Shown: positions 26,828-36,290 of the stretch, one piece after another | How positions within the stretch are numbered: the stretch's first letter is position 1 | How the letters are laid out: every line of letters begins with the position of its first letter | NCBI RefSeq assembly: GCF_002886045.1 | Contig: NZ_CP025791.1 | Span: forward strand, 5,037,001 to 5,101,000 | Direction: 5' to 3' | Source of the DNA: Flavivirga eckloniae | Lineage (GTDB): Bacteria > Bacteroidota > Bacteroidia > Flavobacteriales > Flavobacteriaceae | DNA length: 64,000 bases | Program-made: the position numbers and the translations under genes | Notes under the pieces: model-generated | What the model saw: the letters and a program-made list of their open reading frames with translations, nothing else | Told to the model about the DNA's origin: nothing | Database searches by the model: none

Positions 26828-26876
26828 TGTGTTTGAGTGTTTTAATAATTGTATTAATAAATATTTTATTAGGATA

Positions 26877-28292
26877 TTAATATAAACCTACTTTACCTTT
26901 TACTGATTCGAATAGTTTTTTGGAATCGAAACCAACCCCATCTTTAAAGACCGTTTCCATATGTCTAATATTTTTTATATCAGATTCTAAATCTGCATTT
27001 ATTAGAATAAGATCTGCAATTTTACCAGCTTCAACAGTACCTATACTATCCTCTTGTTCAAGAAATTTTGCACCATTAAGGGTACAGATTTTTATGGCCT
27101 CTGTGATAGAAAAACCTCCTTCAACTAAAATTTCAATAGTACGTTGGTTTGCATAACCTGCAACTGTTCGTCCGGCACCTGTAGGATCTGTTCCCGCAAC
27201 AAGTTTACCGCCCTTTTCGTAAAAACGTTTTAACCAAATTAGGTTTTTGTTAAACCTGTGTAAATGCAATGAATCTCTATTAATCGATCTGTCATAAATC
27301 CCCTTAACATCTTTAAGAACTTGAGGTGCTACAGCATCTTCGCCACCTCCAGGGATTAATTCGCGGTCTGTCCATGGTTCAAAAACATTTGGAGTTGTTG
27401 TTATGGTTGTACCGTTTTTAATTAATAAATCTATAAGAGCGTTTATTTTAGGACTATCCACAGGCTCGTTTGTTAAAGACTCTCTGGATTGGAAAGGGTC
27501 GCATATGTCAGATTCTTTGTTTTCATCAAAATCTGAAGCAGTCATAAAACCATGCTCTAAGTTATCTATGCCTAAGTTTGAAGCTTCCTCGTATGTTACA
27601 GAACACAAATGCCCTGTTACTTTTAGTCCGCGTTTATGAGCTTCTTCTATACAAACCTTCATGTCTTCTTTAGTAATGTTATTGTATAGTTTAAATGATG
27701 TTATACCTCTATCTGCCCAAAAGTTTACAATTTCTGATACTTCCTTAGAGCTTTTAATAAAACCCAATTCGGCAATTGGAGGCCCTTCTCTTTCTATAAA
27801 AGGACTTGTTACGTCCATTTTTGGACCAGTCATTTTGCCTTCCAGAATCCATCTTTTTACATTTAAATCGGCCTGAGGTTGAATGCTCCCTGCTGTACGC
27901 ATGGTAGTAACACCACCGGCTAAATAAAGTCTTGGGAAAGTAAACGTCATTTGCCCCACGCTAAACCAGTTTTCAAAGAATTTAGTATAAAATAGATGTT
28001 CGTGTAACATGACCAGACCTGGAATAACTGTTTTTCCGGAACCATCAATGGTTACAGCATTCGACGGTACTTTTATTTTCTTAGTATCTCCGATACTTTT
28101 TATTTTATTATTTTCAATGATAATAGTCTGATCATTTTTTATACTGTTTCCTGTACCATCAATTATTTTTACATTAGTAATAGCAACGATATTTGTGTCT
28201 ACAACGATGAAATTTTTGACTTGAGACGTGAAATTTTGTGCACTGATCTGAAAGGTAATCAGTAATAATAATGTTAAAAATATTGATTTCAT
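26877..28292 (-). CDS. secreted metal-dependent amidohydrolase (imidazolonepropionase/prolidase-like)
   Basis: 471 residues. Signal peptide (to about residue 19, ISAQ), then a complete amidohydrolase TIM barrel: HEH (His97, His99), carboxylated-Lys candidate Lys201 (TSFKLY), His228 (TGHLC), His247 (LEHGF) and Asp369 (AGTDPTG), closing with TLNGAKFLEQEDSIGTVEAGKIADLILI. Members hydrolyse dipeptides or cyclic amides. Together with the tricorn-like protease and the amino-acid permease it suggests periplasmic peptide breakdown. Confidence 0.9.
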   Translation of the reverse strand: MKSIFLTLLLLITFQISAQNFTSQVKNFIVVDTNIVAITNVKIIDGTGNSIKNDQTIIIENNKIKSIGDTKKIKVPSNAVTIDGSGKTVIPGLVMLHEHLFYTKFFENWFSVGQMTFTFPRLYLAGGVTTMRTAGSIQPQADLNVKRWILEGKMTGPKMDVTSPFIEREGPPIAELGFIKSSKEVSEIVNFWADRGITSFKLYNNITKEDMKVCIEEAHKRGLKVTGHLCSVTYEEASNLGIDNLEHGFMTASDFDENKESDICDPFQSRESLTNEPVDSPKINALIDLLIKNGTTITTTPNVFEPWTDRELIPGGGEDAVAPQVLKDVKGIYDRSINRDSLHLHRFNKNLIWLKRFYEKGGKLVAGTDPTGAGRTVAGYANQRTIEILVEGGFSITEAIKICTLNGAKFLEQEDSIGTVEAGKIADLILINADLESDIKNIRHMETVFKDGVGFDSKKLFESVKGKVGLY

Positions 28293-28354
28293 AATATTTG
28301 AGTTGGTCTAGTGTTGAAATTAATTTAATATTTAAGTTAATTTAGTATAAAAAC

Positions 28355-29656
28355 CTATTTAAGGTCCTTATTTAGTCTTCTAAATATACTATAAATAATA
28401 GTCAAAACTACTATAAAAGACCCCGTCACAACGATTTCTGTAATAGATAAATTAGATAGAAAGTATAAAATAATTATAATTGAAAGTATAGGAACTATAG
28501 GGCCGCCCGGAATTTTAAATTCGCCTTCTTTGGGTTTTTGCGATTTACGCAATTTCATAACAGATAAGGCTACACCTAAATAAATAATTAGCATAGCACT
28601 ACTGGCAATGATGGCCAATTTTTCAAAACTACTTGTTGCAGAGAGAATAAAACCAATGATAGCATAAACGATAATAGCTATATGCGGCGTTTTAAAAGAT
28701 TTATGAATTTTGGATAAGGCTTTTAATGGAATAACCCTATCTCTAGATAGCGCATACACGACTCTTGGATTATTAAGTATAGCACCGCTTAAAAAACCGA
28801 ACATAGAAACTACAGCTCCAAAAAATAACAAGGTATACCCAACAGGACCAAAAGCAGCTTTTGCAGCTTCGGCTAGTGGTGCAGCTTTAAAGTTAGGTAA
28901 CTCGCTACCTAAAATTCCTTGAGATACGGTTTGAATTAAAACATAAACGCACACCACGATTAGAATACTAATAAAAATAGCTCTAGGTACGGTGCGTCTT
29001 GGGTTTATAACTTCGCCACCAACAACAAGTCCGGTTTCTGCTCCTTGAAAGGCAAAAAACAGAATTAACGAGGTTTCTCCCAGTTTTTTTATACTTGGCA
29101 TGGAATCGATATGTAGATTGCTAAACGATACACCTTGCCACCCAACAATTATAAGCACGAGTAAAGGGATTAGTTTAGCAAGGGTATTAAATTTTACTAA
29201 GCCTATCCCTTGTTTTAATCCAATAATATTAATGAAGGCCAAACCGAAGAAGATGATGAACAGAAAAGATAATCGCACCCATTCATTTTCAAAGAAAGGA
29301 TAAGCCGATGCTAAAATGTTTACTAATGCATTTGATACGGCTGCATCTGCAAACAACGTACCGCTTATAGCAAAAATGCCACCTACAAAACCGGCATAAT
29401 TACCAAAGGCGGTTTTGATATAGGTGTAAGGTCCTCCGGTATTTGTTACTTTACTGCCTGCTTCGGCAAAGCACAGCATAACCAGAGCTATTAAAATACC
29501 ACAAAAAACATAAGCCAAAATACTGGAAGCTCCCATTTTAGAGGCTATAACAGCAGGCAAGGCAAAAATACCTGCACCTATAATTATGTTCACAATATTG
29601 GCGGATAAACCTAAAACACCAACACTTCTTTTTAAACCTTCATCTTTTTTATTCAT
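28355..29656 (-). CDS. APC-family amino acid permease
   Basis: 433 residues with about 12 TM segments. The N-terminal SANIVNIIIGAGIFALPAVIA is the unwound-helix substrate motif of APC transporters. Other family stretches are FAFQGAETGLVVGGEVINPRRTVPRAIF and LSRDRVIPLKALSKIHKSFKTPHIAI. The specificity is unknown. The start codon lies 1 bp after the stop of the DUF1624 gene, so they are translationally linked. Confidence 0.92.
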   Translation of the reverse strand: MNKKDEGLKRSVGVLGLSANIVNIIIGAGIFALPAVIASKMGASSILAYVFCGILIALVMLCFAEAGSKVTNTGGPYTYIKTAFGNYAGFVGGIFAISGTLFADAAVSNALVNILASAYPFFENEWVRLSFLFIIFFGLAFINIIGLKQGIGLVKFNTLAKLIPLLVLIIVGWQGVSFSNLHIDSMPSIKKLGETSLILFFAFQGAETGLVVGGEVINPRRTVPRAIFISILIVVCVYVLIQTVSQGILGSELPNFKAAPLAEAAKAAFGPVGYTLLFFGAVVSMFGFLSGAILNNPRVVYALSRDRVIPLKALSKIHKSFKTPHIAIIVYAIIGFILSATSSFEKLAIIASSAMLIIYLGVALSVMKLRKSQKPKEGEFKIPGGPIVPILSIIIILYFLSNLSITEIVVTGSFIVVLTIIYSIFRRLNKDLK

Positions 29657-29657
29657 A

Positions 29658-30842
29658 CTATAAGTAGCTTAACCACCATTTGTCTTTATTGTTAGCTTTG
29701 TACACCATGTATTTTTTACAAGGGTAGTAGAGTAGTGCCATAACACCAACCCATACGAGATAAACTATAAATAAAGAATAGCCGTAATTAATAAGTTTTG
29801 CATTCATAAAAACATCTGTATCAAGAATCATATGTTTCCAATTACCTCCAAAAATTAAAATTCCAATAATAGCCGATGCATGAATAACAATAATATGCAG
29901 GAAGTAGTAAAACAGTGGAACTCGTCCGAAAATTAAAAAGAAATCGGTTATTTTATTTTTAATTTTTTCGATTCCATATAGGAATAATAACGAAGGCCCT
30001 ATGGTTATTAACAGGTAGGCTAATGATGGAGGATATTTAGTAACACTAAAAAATGATAGTATTGTTTTTGTTGTTGTATTTTGTACGCTCCATGGAACCA
30101 AATCACCGTATACATTGATGCCTCTAATGATAAAGAATAGTGCTGTAGACGCTAATCCCAAGCGTAGGAGCCATTTTTTTCTAATGGTAATATCGAATCC
30201 GTTTTTAAAAAGTGTACCCAGGCAGTACCCCAATGTTATTAACCCGAACCAAGGAATAATAGGATAGGCAAACGCATACATTTTATCCCCTATTGGAATA
30301 AAAAATTGGGATTGATGCAATATATACCAAACAATAGATTTAAAGCTTGTACCCTGCATCACAATGCCATCCAGCATGTTATGACCAGCAACCAGTATGA
30401 ACCCAATTACTAATAGTATTCTTATGGGGAAAAAGATGATAAATGATAGCAGTATCATACACAAACCAATGGCCCAAATAACTTGCAGGATAATAACACT
30501 ATAAGTAATATCAAACTTCCAAACAAAATTGTTAACTACAAATGCCAGAAAAATGAGCCAAAAACCTCTGGTAATTAGAAATTTGAAGAGTTGATGTTTT
30601 GTTTTTTTACTTCCATATAAAAATGCAGAAGTGCCTGCTAAAAAAATAAAAACTGGAGCGCAATAATGTGTTATAAAACGTGTAAAGAATAAGAAAGGTG
30701 TTGTTGTTTCCAGATTTGTAGGATCACTAAAAAAAGCCCCATAATGGAAGTAATCTCTAACATGATCTAACGCCATAATCACCATAACGAGACCTCTTAA
30801 GATATCTATGGATTCAATTCGAGTTGATTTTACCTGAGTCAA
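29658..30842 (-). CDS. DUF1624 / HGSNAT-like acyltransferase membrane protein
   Basis: 394 residues, about 10 TM segments. The N-terminal RIESIDILRGLVMVIMALDHVRDYFHYG is the DUF1624 / heparan-alpha-glucosaminide N-acetyltransferase signature, with HYCAPVFIFLAGTSAFLYG next. The start is a TTG (30842); no ATG is available before residue 20. Family members move acetyl groups across the membrane to sugars; the acceptor here is unknown. It heads the run of permease, amidohydrolase and tricorn-like genes. Confidence 0.88.
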   Translation of the reverse strand: MTQVKSTRIESIDILRGLVMVIMALDHVRDYFHYGAFFSDPTNLETTTPFLFFTRFITHYCAPVFIFLAGTSAFLYGSKKTKHQLFKFLITRGFWLIFLAFVVNNFVWKFDITYSVIILQVIWAIGLCMILLSFIIFFPIRILLVIGFILVAGHNMLDGIVMQGTSFKSIVWYILHQSQFFIPIGDKMYAFAYPIIPWFGLITLGYCLGTLFKNGFDITIRKKWLLRLGLASTALFFIIRGINVYGDLVPWSVQNTTTKTILSFFSVTKYPPSLAYLLITIGPSLLFLYGIEKIKNKITDFFLIFGRVPLFYYFLHIIVIHASAIIGILIFGGNWKHMILDTDVFMNAKLINYGYSLFIVYLVWVGVMALLYYPCKKYMVYKANNKDKWWLSYL

Positions 30843-30913
30843 TCTTTACATTTTAGGATTAAATGCTGTTAAAGTAGGGGAAATTAAAGCATGTCATGCT
30901 AGTAAATTTATTA

Positions 30914-30949
30914 CATAAAAAAATAGCCAACAAAAATGCTGGCTATTTT
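30914..30949 (-). terminator. terminator downstream of lysA
   Basis: On the minus strand AAAATAGCCA (30949-30940), a 10-nt loop, TGGCTATTTT (30929-30920), then a T-run. It lies about 125 bp after the lysA stop, beyond a 33-bp inverted repeat. Confidence 0.75.
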
Positions 30950-30993
30950 AACACTATTTTTAATGTATAATGCTTATTTCTTTTATTAAGATA

Positions 30994-31026
30994 AGACCTG
31001 TCAGGTTTTAAAAACCTGATAGGTCT
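30994..31026. repeat. 33-bp inverted repeat (AGACCTGTCAGGTTTT type)
   Basis: AGACCTGTCAGGTTTT pairs with AAAACCTGATAGGTCT around a single A, with one G-T wobble. This long near-perfect hairpin belongs to a dispersed palindromic repeat that I recognise from many Bacteroidota genomes. It lies in the 3' flank of lysA. Confidence 0.7.
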
Positions 31027-31072
31027 AGAGAAGTCGCTTCTGCTTTTTCTTAAAATTAATTTTATGTAGTAT

Positions 31073-32308
31073 TTATTTTGCTAAGGCAGTTTCCTTTTTG
31101 TCAGCAAAATCTACTTCAACCTGGTTTTTAATAATGTCATCAAAGGTTTCCCTTTTTCTAATTAAATGGGCTTTTTTCTTGTACCATAACACCTCAGCCG
31201 GTCTATACCTTGAATTATAGTTACTTGCCATGGAGAAGCAATAAGCTCCCGCATTTTTAAAGCACAATATATCGCCGTCATTAATTTCATTAATACGTCT
31301 GTTGTTTCCAAAGGTGTCTGTTTCGCAAATATACCCTACAACAGTGTAAAAACGTTCACGTCCTTTAGGGTTAGATATATTTACAATATCGTGGTGAGAC
31401 CCATAAAACATCGGTCTGACAAGGTGATTAAAACCAGAATCTACCTGAGCAAAAACTGTTGATGTTGTTTGCTTTACTGCATTTACTTTAGCTAAAAAGT
31501 ATCCCGATTCGCTCACTAAAAACTTACCAGGTTCGAAAGCCAGGGTTAAATCTTTACCGTAGTTTTTGCAGAATTCATTAAATCTAGCCGTAAGCTTTTT
31601 ACCAAATTCTTCAATATTAGTTTCAATATCACCTTGTTTGTAAGGTACTTTGAATCCAGAACCGAAATCAATAAAATCTAAATTCTTGAATTGTTTTGCG
31701 GTTTCAAACAGTATTTCACTAGCATATAGAAACACCTCAATATCTAAAATATCACTACCTGTATGCATGTGAATACCGTTGATAGTCATTTTAGTATTTT
31801 CTACAATACGTAATATATGTGGTATTTGATGGATTGAAATTCCAAATTTAGAATCGATGTGTCCAACCGAAATATTGCTGTTACCACCAGCCATTACATG
31901 CGGATTAATACGGATGCATACCGGTGTTTTTGGATGTTTTGTTCCAAACTGCTCTAATATTGAAAGGTTATCAATATTAATTTTAACGCCTAGTTTAGCT
32001 GCTTCCTCAATCTCTTCTAAAGCTACGCCATTAGGTGTGAAAATAATTTGCTCTGGTAAAAAACCAGCAGCTAAACCGAGTTGCACTTCTTGTATAGATA
32101 CGGTATCTATCCCAGATCCTAATGTATTTAAAAACTTTAATATAGATATGTTCGATAGTGCCTTAACCGCATAGTTAATTTTAAGCTTTTTAACATTTTT
32201 AAAAGCATTCGTAAGTCTTTTGTACTGACTTTCAATTTTCTCTGCATCGTATACATAAAGGGGGCTCCCGAAATCTTGTGCTATTTTAAGCAATTGATTT
32301 TCTAACAT
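31073..32308 (-). CDS. lysA: diaminopimelate decarboxylase
   Basis: 411 residues, fold-type III PLP enzyme converting meso-diaminopimelate to lysine. PLP Lys49 in INYAVKALSN, then HVMAGGNSNISVGHIDSKFGI, HMHTGSDI, FGSGFKVPYKQGD, EPGKFLVSESG, CETDTFG (active-site Cys) and NAGAYCFSMASNYNSR. The N-terminal SPLYVYDAEKIESQY confirms the start. It is divergent from sucC across 200 bp. Confidence 0.95.
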   Translation of the reverse strand: MLENQLLKIAQDFGSPLYVYDAEKIESQYKRLTNAFKNVKKLKINYAVKALSNISILKFLNTLGSGIDTVSIQEVQLGLAAGFLPEQIIFTPNGVALEEIEEAAKLGVKINIDNLSILEQFGTKHPKTPVCIRINPHVMAGGNSNISVGHIDSKFGISIHQIPHILRIVENTKMTINGIHMHTGSDILDIEVFLYASEILFETAKQFKNLDFIDFGSGFKVPYKQGDIETNIEEFGKKLTARFNEFCKNYGKDLTLAFEPGKFLVSESGYFLAKVNAVKQTTSTVFAQVDSGFNHLVRPMFYGSHHDIVNISNPKGRERFYTVVGYICETDTFGNNRRINEINDGDILCFKNAGAYCFSMASNYNSRYRPAEVLWYKKKAHLIRKRETFDDIIKNQVEVDFADKKETALAK

Positions 32309-32477
32309 AATTCTATAATTTTTTTCAAAGATATTTTATTCGCATAAATAAAATAAGAAATAATTAAAAAATTGTACAAATTAAACAAATTGTTAATTAT
32401 TTAACTTTTAATTTTGTTGTAATGTAATGTGAAAAAGTTTTCATAATTAAATATTAGCGTAAGTAATTGCTATTATT

Positions 32478-32485
32478 TACTTTTG
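32478..32485 (+). promoter_or_regulatory. candidate -7 box of sucC
   Basis: TACTTTTG matches TAnnTTTG and lies 25 bp before the sucC start codon. No good -33 TTG is visible at the usual distance. Confidence 0.45.
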
Positions 32486-32510
32486 CTTTTCTTAAACGAT
32501 AAAGCGAATT

Positions 32511-33701
32511 ATGAACTTACACGAATATCAAGGCAAAGAAATATTAAGTAGTTTTGGGGTACGCATACAACGAGGTATAGTAGCTCAAAATGCTAATGAA
32601 GCAGTAGCAGCTGCTAAACAATTAACAAGCGAAACCGGAACAAGTTGGCACGTTATTAAGGCACAAGTTCATGCCGGAGGGCGTGGTAAAGGCGGTGGTG
32701 TAAAGCTGGCAAAAAACTTGCAAGAGGTTGAAGAAATTGCAGGACAAATTATTGGAATGGATTTGGTTACACCTCAAACATCTGCTGCTGGTAAACGCGT
32801 ACATCAGGTTTTAGTTGCCGAGGATGTTTATTATCCTGGCGAAAGTGAAACGGATGAGTTTTACATGTCTGTATTATTAAATAGAGGAACTGGACGTAAT
32901 ATGATTATGTATTCTACCGAAGGTGGTATGGATATAGAAACTGTGGCAGAAGAAACACCACATTTAATATTTACGGAAGAGATTGATCCTGCTGTAGGTT
33001 TATTACCATTTCAAGCCAGACGCGTAGCGTTTAATCTTGGATTATCGGGATTGGCATTTAAAGAGATGACAAAATTTGTTTCGGCACTATATAAGGCTTA
33101 TGTAGAATCTGATTCTTCTTTATTTGAGATCAATCCAGTTTTAAAGACTAGTGATAATAAGATCATGGCTGTTGATGCCAAAGTAACGATAGATGATAAT
33201 GCACTTTACAGACACAAGAACTATATCGATTTACGTGATGTTCGTGAAGAAAGTGCTATTGAAGTTGAAGCCGGAGAACTTGGTTTAAATTATGTAGACT
33301 TAGATGGTAATGTTGGATGTATGGTAAATGGAGCTGGATTGGCTATGGCTACTATGGATTTAATAAAACAAGCAGGAGGAGAGCCAGCTAACTTCTTAGA
33401 TGTTGGTGGTACTGCTGATGCTGCTAGAGTAGAAGCTGCTTTTAAGATTATATTAAAAGATCCTGCAGTGAAAGCCATTTTAATAAACATATTTGGAGGT
33501 ATAGTACGTTGCGACCGTGTAGCACAAGGTGTTATTGATGCCTATAAAAATATGGGAACTATAAATGTACCTATTATTGTACGTTTACAAGGAACCAATG
33601 CAGACATCGCTAAGGATTTAATTGATAATTCTGGTTTAGATGTTTTGAGTGCTACCGAGTTCCAGGAAGCTGCGGATAAAGTACAGCAAGTTTTAGCTTA
33701 G
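32511..33701 (+). CDS. sucC: succinyl-CoA ligase (ADP-forming) subunit beta
   Basis: 396 residues. ATP-grasp domain starting MNLHEYQGKEILSSFGV, KAQVHAGGRGKGGGVKLA (nucleotide-binding loop), FEINPVLKTSDNKIMAVDAKVTIDDNA, then the CoA-ligase domain with DGNVGCMVNGAGLAMATMD, NFLDVGGTAD and NIFGGIVRCDRVAQG. It makes ATP or GTP from succinyl-CoA in the TCA cycle. The alpha subunit gene is not adjacent. Confidence 0.96.
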   Translation: MNLHEYQGKEILSSFGVRIQRGIVAQNANEAVAAAKQLTSETGTSWHVIKAQVHAGGRGKGGGVKLAKNLQEVEEIAGQIIGMDLVTPQTSAAGKRVHQVLVAEDVYYPGESETDEFYMSVLLNRGTGRNMIMYSTEGGMDIETVAEETPHLIFTEEIDPAVGLLPFQARRVAFNLGLSGLAFKEMTKFVSALYKAYVESDSSLFEINPVLKTSDNKIMAVDAKVTIDDNALYRHKNYIDLRDVREESAIEVEAGELGLNYVDLDGNVGCMVNGAGLAMATMDLIKQAGGEPANFLDVGGTADAARVEAAFKIILKDPAVKAILINIFGGIVRCDRVAQGVIDAYKNMGTINVPIIVRLQGTNADIAKDLIDNSGLDVLSATEFQEAADKVQQVLA

Positions 33702-33740
33702 TACCTTTTATAACAGTAACAGGTTTTACAAGATAAATTT

Positions 33741-33775
33741 AAATCTCCAAGAGTTTTGCTCTTGGAGATTTTTTG
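33741..33775 (+). terminator. intrinsic terminator of sucC
   Basis: AAATCTCCAAGAG (33741-33753), loop TTTTG, CTCTTGGAGATTT and a T-rich tail. It lies 40 bp after the stop codon. Confidence 0.9.
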
Positions 33776-33908
33776 TTTTATAAGGTTTCATTTTAGTTGT
33801 TCGTCAAAGAGCTTTTTTAAGGAACTATTTTGTTTGAATATTAAATATCTTATTATCAGAGTTTAACATGTTTTAGTTTAACAAAAATCCCTCTGAGGCA
33901 AATTCATT

Positions 33909-33945
33909 TCCATTATAGATAATTTTAATCATACATCTTTGTATC
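33909..33945 (+). promoter_or_regulatory. upstream element of the MauE-like gene, copy 1
   Basis: A 37-bp block containing AGATAATTTT and ACATCTTTGTATC, matched 31/37 without gaps at 35996-36032. CATCTTTG sits where a -7 box would be for a transcript starting about 20 bp before the MauE-like start codon at 33968. Shared sequence is observed; promoter function is inferred. Confidence 0.6.
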
Positions 33946-33967
33946 AAGTTAATGAACAATAGATTAT

Positions 33968-35536
33968 ATGGCTACAAAGATTTATAATAAACGTAAAGGT
34001 GTTTTATTAGAGGTTATTTGTTATCTGTATGTCTTCTTGTTTGTCTATGCGGCAACGAGTAAACTATTGGTTTTTGATGAATTTAAAATCCAGATAGGGC
34101 AATCCCATATGTTAACGCTTTTTACTGACGTTGTTGCCTGGGGCATACCATTTTTGGAAATCCTAATTGCTTTATTACTTATTATTCCACGATTTAGATT
34201 ATTAGGGATGTATGCATCCTTTTGTCTTATGGTTATGTTTACCACCTATATTGCTGTTATTTTAAATTTTAGCGATGATATACCATGCTCTTGTGGTGGT
34301 GTAATTGAAAAACTTGGCTGGACAGAGCATTTAATCTTTAATGCCGTTTTTGTTATTTTGGCCTTTATTGGAATCATTATACTATACGACCAGAAGAAAA
34401 GGATAAATACACCTAAGCATACCAAAAAGAAACTTTATAGGTCACTCTTAATATATACTATAAGTAGTGCTGGTTTTATAATACTCTTGTTCGTTTTTAC
34501 AAAAACAGAACTAGAGCGGGATACGAGTTTTAAACGGGGTTTTCTTTATTATCCTCCTAAGAAAATACACGAGTTGGATTTGGAGTATAACGGTCATTAT
34601 TTTGCTGGAGCTGCAGACGGACAGATCTATTTAGGATATCCAAGATCACCATTATATCTTAAGGTTTTGGACACTACACTTCAAAATGTACAGGACCTTC
34701 ATTTAAAAATGGATAAGGATAGCTTACCTATGCGTTCGCCACAGGTACGGGTAATACCGCCTTATTTCTTTTTAATGGATGGAACCATTCCTTATGTGCT
34801 TAGAGGAAATACTAAGGATTGGAAAGCACATGCCGTAATGGAAGAGCCCCTTTATTTTACTAATGCTGAACCGATAGATTCGGTAACTTTAGCTATACGA
34901 TCCATAAGCAGTAAAACGAACGAGTTTGCTTTGGGTACTATAAAGCTTTCAGATTCGTCTAAAATGACCCTGTCTCATAACCTTTTGAAAAAACAGGTTG
35001 ATGGTGTTTTTGATGTTGATGGTATGTTGCAATATAATAAACAGCAAGAGCAATTGATTTATACTTATCGATACCGTAATCAATATATTGTTGCTAACGA
35101 CAGTTTGCAGCTGGAGTTGCTCGGAAAGACCATAGACACGATTAGCCAAGCGCAGATTGAAGTTGGAACCATTGCGTCCAAAAATCAGCAAAAGTTGTCG
35201 GCACCGGCTGTTAGCGTTAACAAGTTAAGTACTACTTTCGGAAAGTACCTTTTTATTAATTCTGAACGATTGGGAAGTAAAGAGTCTGAAGTAGTATGGA
35301 AAAAATCTTCTGTTATTGATGTTTATGATATGGAAAAAAACAGTTATCAATTTAGTTTTTATGTTGATGATATCGAGGGAAAGAAGTTAAAAGCCATTAG
35401 AGTACTTAATGATAAGTTTTTTGGGTTAATAGGTAATCATATTGTTGTTTATCAATTAGGGGATCGTTTTAAATATATTACTCCAGATACTACTGCGACT
35501 CAAAGCTCCGAACAAGAACATTTGGAAGCAAAGTAA
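33968..35536 (+). CDS. MauE/DoxX-like membrane protein with large C-terminal extracytoplasmic domain
   Basis: 522 residues. Residues 1-140 form a four-helix MauE/DoxX-like domain (VFLFVYAATSKLLVFDEFKIQIGQS, then WGIPFLEILIALLLIIPRFRLLG) with a CxC motif in DDIPCSCGGVIEKLGW (Cys107, Cys109). A fifth TM (about 158-178) leads to a domain of about 340 residues of beta-type sequence (HELDLEYNGHYFAGAADGQIYLG..) that I do not recognise. MauE is needed for methylamine dehydrogenase maturation, which includes disulfides, so a thiol-redox role is plausible. It shares an upstream element with the DUF6520-type gene at 36363. Confidence 0.75.
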   Translation: MATKIYNKRKGVLLEVICYLYVFLFVYAATSKLLVFDEFKIQIGQSHMLTLFTDVVAWGIPFLEILIALLLIIPRFRLLGMYASFCLMVMFTTYIAVILNFSDDIPCSCGGVIEKLGWTEHLIFNAVFVILAFIGIIILYDQKKRINTPKHTKKKLYRSLLIYTISSAGFIILLFVFTKTELERDTSFKRGFLYYPPKKIHELDLEYNGHYFAGAADGQIYLGYPRSPLYLKVLDTTLQNVQDLHLKMDKDSLPMRSPQVRVIPPYFFLMDGTIPYVLRGNTKDWKAHAVMEEPLYFTNAEPIDSVTLAIRSISSKTNEFALGTIKLSDSSKMTLSHNLLKKQVDGVFDVDGMLQYNKQQEQLIYTYRYRNQYIVANDSLQLELLGKTIDTISQAQIEVGTIASKNQQKLSAPAVSVNKLSTTFGKYLFINSERLGSKESEVVWKKSSVIDVYDMEKNSYQFSFYVDDIEGKKLKAIRVLNDKFFGLIGNHIVVYQLGDRFKYITPDTTATQSSEQEHLEAK

Positions 35537-35610
35537 TAATAGGCCACAAATTCACTAATAATAGTTTATAGACTCTTACCTTAGGACATCTTTTAATTTT
35601 ATATTATTTA

Positions 35611-35660
35611 GATTCTTCGGTCGTACCTGCCTGCCGGCAGGCAGGCCTCTGAATGACAAG
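35611..35660. repeat. interspersed repeat with 20-bp palindrome
   Basis: GATTCTTCGGTCGTA followed by CCTGCCTGCCGGCAGGCAGG (35626-35645, a perfect 20-bp palindrome) and CCTCTGAATGACAAGG. The ends are the reverse complement of the TTGTCATTC..GAATCT repeat seen at 20611 and 23401, with the palindrome replacing the centre, so it is a mosaic intergenic repeat. Confidence 0.7.
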
Positions 35661-35995
35661 GTGGTTTCTGTTTAGCCTAAAGGGGAGGAATCTCATGAGA
35701 AGGTTTTTGTTTATTCATTACACTTTATATCAAATATAGAGCATTGTGTACTATAAGTTTTAAGGAGCTTGTCGTGAATACATAAATTTTCTATTTATGG
35801 AAAAGTTTGGTAAACCCAATTCCTTTATTCAAACATACAGACCTTGATTATCAGTTTTTAATAGGTCGAACTTGATGTTTGTTAAATTTTAAATGCTTGA
35901 TAATTAATGTTTCATAAAATTGATTCTTACGATATTAACTTATGTTGATGTTATTTCTTACGGAATTTATTAAATCCTTTTGATGTAATTATTTA

Positions 35996-36032
35996 TCCAT
36001 TTAAGATAATTTTTATGGCACATCTTTGTATC
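35996..36032 (+). promoter_or_regulatory. upstream element of the DUF6520-type gene, copy 2
   Basis: It matches 33909-33945 at 31 of 37 positions without gaps; the final 13 bases (ACATCTTTGTATC) are identical. It lies about 330 bp upstream of the small secreted peptide gene. Confidence 0.55.
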
Positions 36033-36274
36033 GATAGTAAACAACTATTATTTATTATGTTCATATGTATGTACATAAAAATAGATTCTCAAACTGTAAT
36101 TAATGCCCTGTCAGTTTTCAATGAATTTAAGACCAGTATAAAACATTTTTTTGTTTTTGCTGTCTCTTATTCAGGTATAATATATTGGACGCTAACCTAA
36201 ATCTTAAACGCATTATTTTATTAATTACTATAACACCCAAACCCAAGACTTAACCAAAATCTAAAAATACAAAA

Positions 36275-36290
36275 TACTGGTGCACCAGTA
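36275..36290. promoter_or_regulatory. 16-bp perfect palindrome before the DUF6520-type gene
   Basis: TACTGGTGCACCAGTA is fully self-complementary and lies 72 bp before the start codon. It could be the binding site of a dimeric regulator or an RNA hairpin in the leader. Confidence 0.5.

Noticed and set aside
36015-36200. 61-codon ORF in the gap before the DUF6520-type gene
   Set aside because: Its start lies inside the promoter-like element shared with the MauE gene, and the product has no recognisable domain or signal; more likely untranslated leader.
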